The notes beneath the pieces were generated by a model. It saw only the letters and a list, made by a program, of their open reading frames with translations, was not told the DNA's origin and did no database searches. Below are positions 36,251 through 39,890 of a stretch of DNA of 39,890 bases, piece by piece. The translations under genes were made by a program, and so were the position numbers. Numbering within the stretch: the stretch's first letter is position 1; every line of letters begins with the position of its first letter. This DNA is from Bacteroidota bacterium. Lineage in GTDB: Bacteria > Bacteroidota > Bacteroidia > Bacteroidales > Paludibacteraceae. Location: contig JAEWUM010000001.1 of NCBI GenBank assembly GCA_023459355.1, positions 1 to 39,890 of the forward strand, given 5' to 3'.

Positions 36251-37480
36251 ATGAAGAGTACATTCAAAGTCCTTTTCTACCTAAAAAAAGGGTCGGAAAA
36301 ACGTAATGGAGAGGTAATAATTATGGCAAGAATTACCGTTGATGGAAAAATTTGCCAGTTTAGTACAAAACAAAGCATCCATCCTGATAATTGGAGTGTG
36401 AAAGCTGGTAAAGCGACCGGGAAATCTTGTGCGCAGCTTAATAAGTTGCTGGAAGATATAAAAGCTTCATTACATCAAATCTACCATGAACAGCAACGGC
36501 GTGAAAACTTCGTTACTGCCGAGCAAATCAAGAATGAATTTTTAGGGCATACGGAGAACCACGAAACGTTGCTGAATTTATTTCAGAAGCACAATGATGA
36601 TGTGAAGCAGCTTATAGGTCTTTCTAAATCTGCATCTACCTATCAAAAGTATGAAGTAACCCGCAAGCATCTTGCGAGTTTCATCCAAGCTAAGTACAAC
36701 CTTTCCGATATAGCTTTGAAGTCTATAAACAATATGTTTATCAATGATTTTGAAGTCTATCTTATGACAGTTGGCAGATGTAACCATAACACTACTGCCA
36801 AGTTTATGCAATTCTTCAAGCGTATTGTTTTGATTGCCCGCAATAATGGGTTGATTGTCGGCGACCCTTTTGCTAACTATAAAATACGCTTACAAAGAGT
36901 TGATAGAGGATACCTTACAGAAGATGAAATCAAGAAAATCCTTGAACTCAACCTTGTTTCCGAAAGGCTGGAACACGTTCGGGATTTATTTCTCTTTTCC
37001 TGTTTTTGCGGTTTGGCTTACATAGATGTAGCAGGGCTTAGAAAAGAGCATATCCGCAAGTCGTTTGACGGCAACCTATGGATTATGACTAAGCGAGTGA
37101 AAACCGGAATAGATGTAAATGTACCGTTACTGGACATTCCAAAAATGATTTTGGATAAGTATAAAGACAAACTACCTAACGGCAAAATACTTCCTGTAAT
37201 CAGTAATCAAAAACTTAATTCTTATTTGAAGGAGATTGCCGACCTTGCCGGAATCAAGAAGAATTTTACGTTTCACCTTGCCCGCCATACCTTCGCCACC
37301 ACAACGACACTGGGTAAAGGAGTTCCTATTGAAACCGTTTCTAAAATGCTGGGACATACCAATATTGAAACGACCCAAATCTACGCCCGCATTACTAATA
37401 ACAAGATTAGTAGCGATATGAAAGGGCTTTCCGAACAATTTACGGGTATTGAAAAAATCTACAAAAAGGTTGCCGAATAG
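36251..37480 (+). CDS. Tyrosine-type site-specific integrase
   Basis: 409 residues. It catalyses excision and integration of the element. An arm-type DNA-binding domain covers about 1-90 (FKVLFYLKKGSEKRNGEVII, then ITVDGKICQFSTKQSIHP). The SAM-like core-binding domain lies at about 105-205, and the catalytic domain at about 220-400. Catalytic residues seen are Lys in MTKRVKTG, His342 and Arg345 in FHLARHTFA, His369 in MLGHTNIETT and the nucleophile Tyr378 in IYARI. The first catalytic Arg is absent: CFCGLAYIDV has Ala256 at that position. Bacteroides integrases such as IntDOT also lack it, so the enzyme is probably active. Its position beside the tRNA supports its being the element's own integrase. 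Confidence 0.94.
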   Translation: MKSTFKVLFYLKKGSEKRNGEVIIMARITVDGKICQFSTKQSIHPDNWSVKAGKATGKSCAQLNKLLEDIKASLHQIYHEQQRRENFVTAEQIKNEFLGHTENHETLLNLFQKHNDDVKQLIGLSKSASTYQKYEVTRKHLASFIQAKYNLSDIALKSINNMFINDFEVYLMTVGRCNHNTTAKFMQFFKRIVLIARNNGLIVGDPFANYKIRLQRVDRGYLTEDEIKKILELNLVSERLEHVRDLFLFSCFCGLAYIDVAGLRKEHIRKSFDGNLWIMTKRVKTGIDVNVPLLDIPKMILDKYKDKLPNGKILPVISNQKLNSYLKEIADLAGIKKNFTFHLARHTFATTTTLGKGVPIETVSKMLGHTNIETTQIYARITNNKISSDMKGLSEQFTGIEKIYKKVAE

Positions 37481-37519
37481 TTACCTATTGAGAAATGGTA
37501 ATAAATGGGTAACGATTTT
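37480..37519. repeat. Inverted GTTACC/GGTAAC pair after integrase
   Basis: GTTACCTATT (37480-37489) faces AATGGGTAAC (37504-37513), nine of ten matching as an inverted pair, and the right half continues GATTTT. Spacing and sequence echo the pair at 36115-36147. Candidate protein-binding site. Confidence 0.6.
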
Positions 37520-37548
37520 CACTCTAAAACATTCAAATACAAAAATAT

Positions 37549-38061
37549 ATGGAACTACAAATCATTCAAAACAAAATCTTTGAAGTCCGGGGATACAGGG
37601 TAATGCTGGACTTCGATTTAGCAGAGTTATATAATGTAAAGACAAAGGTTCTCAAACAGGCTGTTAAACGTAATATTCAGCGATTCCCTTCTGACTTTAT
37701 GTTTGAACTGGATAAAGAGGAATTTCACCAACTGGTCACAAATTGTGACCAGTTCCCCGAAAGCCTAAAACATAGTTCTGTCAGCCCAATGGTTTTCACG
37801 GAACAGGGTGTAGCAATGCTTTCTACGGTATTGAGAAGTCAAACAGCGATAGATGTTAATATCTCTATTATGCGGGCATTTGTCCTGATGCGACAAATGG
37901 TTATCGGATATGATGAACTTCTTAAACGTATCGAGGAACTGGAAGAAAGTACAGATGCTCAATTCAGTGAAATATACCAAGCTTTAACCCAGTTATTAAG
38001 TAAACCTGACCCCAAACCAAGAAAACCCATAGGATACAGAATACCTGATGAAGAAGAATAA
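37549..38061 (+). CDS. ORF6N-domain DNA-binding protein
   Basis: 170 residues. ORF6N domains, related to KilA-N, occur in phage and mobile-element proteins thought to bind DNA, but the role is unproven. The domain covers about 1-120: NKIFEVRGYRVMLDFDLAELYNV, KQAVKRNIQRFPSDFMFEL and MVFTEQGVAMLSTVLRS are its conserved blocks. A C-terminal helix follows (ELLKRIEELEESTDAQFSEI), suggesting dimerisation, with a Pro/Lys-rich acidic tail. A 25-bp palindrome lies inside the gene at 37730-37754 and a related one immediately after the stop. It follows the integrase by 68 bases and has its own terminator downstream. Confidence 0.9.
   Translation: MELQIIQNKIFEVRGYRVMLDFDLAELYNVKTKVLKQAVKRNIQRFPSDFMFELDKEEFHQLVTNCDQFPESLKHSSVSPMVFTEQGVAMLSTVLRSQTAIDVNISIMRAFVLMRQMVIGYDELLKRIEELEESTDAQFSEIYQALTQLLSKPDPKPRKPIGYRIPDEEE
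37730..37754. promoter_or_regulatory. 25-bp perfect palindrome inside ORF6N gene
   Basis: Arms AACTGGTCACAA (37730-37741) and TTGTGACCAGTT (37743-37754) flank one central A. The core TCACAA-A-TTGTGA is shared with the palindrome just after this gene. It encodes the stretch QLVTNCDQF, so part of the symmetry may be coding constraint. Candidate operator. Confidence 0.6.
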
Positions 38062-38062
38062 C

Positions 38063-38081
38063 TTATCACAAATTGTGATAA
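38063..38081. promoter_or_regulatory. 19-bp perfect palindrome after ORF6N gene
   Basis: TTATCACAA and TTGTGATAA flank a central A, starting one base after the ORF6N stop codon. It shares its 13-bp core with the palindrome inside that gene. Candidate operator for a dimeric DNA-binding protein, possibly ORF6N itself. Confidence 0.6.
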
Positions 38082-38088
38082 TCTAATG

Positions 38089-38119
38089 ATGGCGAGCTTT
38101 GTTAGTTCGCCATTTTTTT
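38089..38119 (+). terminator. Rho-independent terminator after ORF6N gene
   Basis: Stem ATGGCGA (38089-38095) with TCGCCAT (38107-38113) is followed by a T-run. It ends the plus-strand transcript just before the converging gene's stop codon at 38118. Confidence 0.8.
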
Positions 38120-38786
38120 AATCATCTAAAAGTTCATTAAGCGTTTGACTTTCCACTTCATTTGATACTTCTCTATCTGAAATATAACTATCATCCCTAA
38201 TTTTTTCTAATGAAATACCTCGAAATCCTCTTTTGGGAATATGAATTAGATAGGGAAAAGACATGCGAACTTCATGTTCATAAGCGAAATCAACATCAAA
38301 ATCATAATCTGTGGTGAGTTTTTCTAACTCTTCATTAGTCGGAGCAACAATAATAATATCGTTGTGATAATCTTTGAAGTCAAACTCATTACCTTCTATA
38401 CGCCATTCCCTTAGCCAGCTAAAATCATATGATTCCGGTTGTAGATTTAAACATCTCCATTTTAACTCCTGTGGGATTTTTTCATTCTCTTCTTCTGTCC
38501 CATAAATAACAGGTCTTGCACCAATATTAAAAAGGAAATCTCTATTAAATCCAATACCATAAGGGGCATACATAGGGTCTGGATATTGATTCATATAATC
38601 AAACATCCGTAATGAGGTAGCTAAGGGGGCTTCTGTAAAACAGATATATCCTTTTTCTGATTTCAATTTTTTCTCATCAATTATTGATAAAAGAATTTCA
38701 AACGCTTCTCTTCCTTTTGTATAATGAAATAAGAAAGGGGATAAATCGTCTCTCTGTTCTCTAATTTTCTTAGATGGATTTGCCAT
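38118..38786 (-). CDS. Unrecognised cargo protein, possible abortive-infection (AbiGi/DUF2971-like)
   Basis: 222 residues with no signal peptide and no membrane segment; cytosolic and acidic. Recognisable blocks are FLFHYTKGREAFEIL (18-32), GYICFTEAPL (46-55), YAPYGIGFNRDFLFNIGARP (73-92) and FSWLREWRIEG (122-132). A leading HYT, a CFTE-P block, a YGIGF...GARPV(I/L)Y block and a late REWR motif recall proteins annotated as AbiGi-like abortive-infection or DUF2971 families. I recognise the pattern but cannot confirm membership. The gene is opposite in strand to its neighbours and sits between the ORF6N gene and ardA, a cargo position. A TATATTTG box lies 23 nt upstream of its ATG. No separate antitoxin gene is evident beside it. 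Confidence 0.75.
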   Translation of the reverse strand: MANPSKKIREQRDDLSPFLFHYTKGREAFEILLSIIDEKKLKSEKGYICFTEAPLATSLRMFDYMNQYPDPMYAPYGIGFNRDFLFNIGARPVIYGTEEENEKIPQELKWRCLNLQPESYDFSWLREWRIEGNEFDFKDYHNDIIIVAPTNEELEKLTTDYDFDVDFAYEHEVRMSFPYLIHIPKRGFRGISLEKIRDDSYISDREVSNEVESQTLNELLDD

Positions 38787-39209
38787 TTTATACTCTATGA
38801 TATTTCTGCAAATATATCATTTTTAAGCATATAATGATGTAATATAATGCTTTTTTTCCAGCTTCTTTAACCGTAAACCACTCCCATAGGCAGTCATTCC
38901 ATCGGGGCGGTTATTCCTTTCCATTTCTATATGCAAAAGTATTTACGACTTCTTAACGTCTTTGAAAGTTCAAGCCCTAAAGGGTTTGATGCAAAAATCT
39001 TCCTGCTGTGCTTCGCCCAGAGAGTATTTTTCCACAAAAACTTGCAAAGACTAAAGCCTACACTTTCCGGCATATATGAAACGAAAACGACCGACCCAAC
39101 GGAAAGACGCATATAAAAAAAGTCGGATTTACGAGAAGCAGGAAAAAAAGGTTATGAAACTCAACTCCCTCACCTCAAGAATCCGCATATATCTAAAAAA
39201 TCAGAAGTT
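38787..39209 (+). other. Long leader region before ardA
   Basis: About 420 bases without a gene longer than 50 codons. It contains a hairpin (TCAAGCCC at 38970-38977 pairing with GGGTTTGA at 38982-38989, one G-T pair) and, just after it, complementary AAAAAT and ATTTTT runs at about 38993-39033 enclosing a GC-rich loop. This resembles conserved leader sequences I remember upstream of ardA in Bacteroides elements, but I cannot verify that. A possible small ORF begins at 39076. Confidence 0.5.
38809..38816 (-). promoter_or_regulatory. -7 box for the 222-residue gene
   Basis: CAAATATA (minus TATATTTG) fits TAnnTTTG, 23 nt before the ATG at 38786. A second possible box, CAAAAGTA (minus TACTTTTG), lies at 38934-38941. 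Confidence 0.45.
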
Positions 39210-39228
39210 ATGGAAGCAACAAGTTTAA
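39076..39228 (+). CDS. Possible 50-residue basic ORF overlapping ardA start
   Basis: 50 codons from ATG to TAA, ending 19 bases inside ardA in another frame. The product is strongly basic: MKRKRPTQRKDAYKKSRIYE, then KQEKKVMKLN, and SRIRIYLKNQKLWKQQV at the end. The last two-thirds could form an amphipathic helix. The overlap would allow translational coupling with ardA. It could equally be a chance open frame in an untranslated leader. No family is recognised. Confidence 0.35.
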   Translation: MKRKRPTQRKDAYKKSRIYEKQEKKVMKLNSLTSRIRIYLKNQKLWKQQV

Positions 39229-39743
39229 GCGAAGCAAGGATTTATGTAGGTACATATGCAAAGTATAACGATGGCTCAATCGAGGGCAAGTGGTTTGACC
39301 TTTCCGACTTTTCGGACAAAGACGAGTTTTACGAAGCCTGTGCAGAACTCCATGCAGACGAAGAAGACCCGGAATATATGTTTCAGGACTGGGAAAATAT
39401 ACCGGATGAATTAATCGGCGAAAGTTGGTTATCAGAAAATTTCTTCGACATCCGGGATGCAATGGATGATTTAAGTGAAGACGAGCAAGAAGCATTTTTA
39501 GTGTGGTGTAATCACGGTTCGCACGACCTATCGACCGATGATACAAACGACCTTATTTCTTCTTTCAGTGACGATTTTCAAGGCAAATACAACGATGAAG
39601 AAGATTACGCCTATGAAATTGTAGAAGAGTGCTACGAACTGCCGGAGTTCGCAAAAACATACTTCGATTACGAAAAGTTTGCCCGTGATTTGTTCATGGG
39701 TGATTACTGGTTTGAAGATGGTTTTGTTTTCCGGGCTTCCTGA
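39210..39743 (+). CDS. ardA: Antirestriction protein ArdA
   Basis: 177 residues. ArdA is a dimeric DNA mimic that blocks type I restriction enzymes as an element enters a new host. The sequence is very acidic with an ARIYVGTYAKYNDGSIEGKW start, typical of ArdA domain 1. The antirestriction motif region DDLSEDEQEAFLVWC spans about 86-100. The C-terminal domain has YAYEIVEECYELPEFAKTYF and DLFMGDYWFEDGFVF. Length is as expected (about 165-180). The start at 39210 is the first ATG giving this family's N-terminus. It indicates that the surrounding element is, or was, transferred by conjugation. Confidence 0.95.
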   Translation: MEATSLSEARIYVGTYAKYNDGSIEGKWFDLSDFSDKDEFYEACAELHADEEDPEYMFQDWENIPDELIGESWLSENFFDIRDAMDDLSEDEQEAFLVWCNHGSHDLSTDDTNDLISSFSDDFQGKYNDEEDYAYEIVEECYELPEFAKTYFDYEKFARDLFMGDYWFEDGFVFRAS

Positions 39744-39752
39744 TTGTTCACC

Positions 39753-39770
39753 GGGCGGGGAAACCCGCCC
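39753..39770. other. GC-rich stem-loop with GAAA loop after ardA
   Basis: GGGCGGG (39753-39759), GAAA, CCCGCCC (39764-39770): a 7-bp all-GC stem with a GNRA-type tetraloop, 10 bases after the ardA stop and 15 before the next ATG. It lacks a T-run in either direction, so it is not a standard terminator. It may stabilise the 3' end of the mRNA or attenuate the next gene. Confidence 0.65.
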
Positions 39771-39785
39771 ACAAAACAAATTATA

Positions 39786-39890
39786 ATGAAAGCAAGCGGT
39801 TTATTCAGGTTATTGTTCCGGGTGGGTTTACTGGCTTTAGTAATTTATTTTCTGTGTACTTCGGCGGGTATATGGGCGGTATTGATAATA
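39786..39890 (+). CDS. Small membrane protein, truncated by window end
   Basis: The first 35 residues only; the frame is open to the window edge. MKASGLFRLLFRVGLLALVI continues into YFLCTSAGIWAVLII, a hydrophobic helix with a positively charged N-terminus. It could be a membrane anchor or a signal sequence. It begins 42 bases after ardA in the same direction, probably in the same operon. No family can be named from this fragment. Confidence 0.6.
   Translation, partial: MKASGLFRLLFRVGLLALVIYFLCTSAGIWAVLII

Larger units (their letters stand above)
35977..39890 (+). mobile_element. Integrative (conjugative) element, left end
   Basis: Starting beside the tRNA-Ser 3' end, the segment holds a tyrosine integrase, an ORF6N protein, an unrecognised cargo-like gene, ArdA and a small membrane protein start. 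This gene set is typical of Bacteroides-type conjugative or mobilizable elements. The exact boundary is not determined, since the right attachment site and the transfer genes lie beyond the window. The core may be inside the tRNA 3' end. Confidence 0.75.

Noticed and set aside
39208..39546. 112-codon minus-strand ORF over ardA
   Set aside because: It is antisense to a confidently identified gene, with Arg/His/Leu-rich composition typical of reverse-strand reading.

Overview
The window is bacterial chromosome from a member of the Bacteroidota, most likely order Bacteroidales. Three things point there. Many starts are preceded by the Bacteroidota -7 promoter box TAnnTTTG with few Shine-Dalgarno sequences. 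Several neighbourhoods are typical of the phylum (rlmH - DUF4783 - nadC; coaX - outer-membrane protein - TPR protein - lptC; pheT without pheS). The integrase, ORF6N and ArdA genes are of Bacteroides conjugative-element type. No species is assigned.

Layout. Positions 1-766 hold no convincing gene but carry short tandem repeat families with a 22-23 bp period. A nitroreductase (767-1513) and a secreted, probably outer-membrane, protein (1787-2620) follow on the plus strand. From 13034 down to 2622 nine genes run on the minus strand with mostly short gaps: hisG, coaX, a secreted beta-barrel protein, a TPR protein, an LptC-like lipoprotein, a putative porin, a family 3 solute-binding protein, metA and a U32/RlhA-like protein. 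A short acidic lipoprotein and an acyl-CoA ligase lie upstream on the same strand. pheT and a PLP-dependent sulfhydrylase-type gene (15497-19237) converge on groES-groEL. A PKD lipoprotein and a glycosyltransferase form a minus-strand pair (21474-23981). MATE, nadC, DUF4783, rlmH, a large membrane sensor kinase, an S9 peptidase, a sugar permease and a ROK glucokinase fill 24290-35792.

How genes fit together. MetA has the glutamate at position 111 that marks acetyl-CoA use, which matches the O-acetylhomoserine-type sulfhydrylase at 18 kb: together they give a direct-sulfhydrylation route to homocysteine. The permease and ROK kinase make a sugar uptake and phosphorylation pair. LptC, the TPR protein, porin and beta-barrel proteins form an envelope block.

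From about 35977 to the end of the window lies the left end of an integrative element abutting a tRNA-Ser(CGA) gene: tyrosine integrase, ORF6N protein, an unrecognised 222-residue protein with features seen in abortive-infection families, an untranslated leader, ArdA antirestriction protein and the start of a small membrane protein. This accessory end holds the most unusual sequence: two palindromes with one core inside and just after the ORF6N gene, two matched GTTACC/GGTAAC inverted pairs flanking the integrase, and a possible 50-codon basic ORF overlapping the start of ardA. The other end of the element is outside the window.
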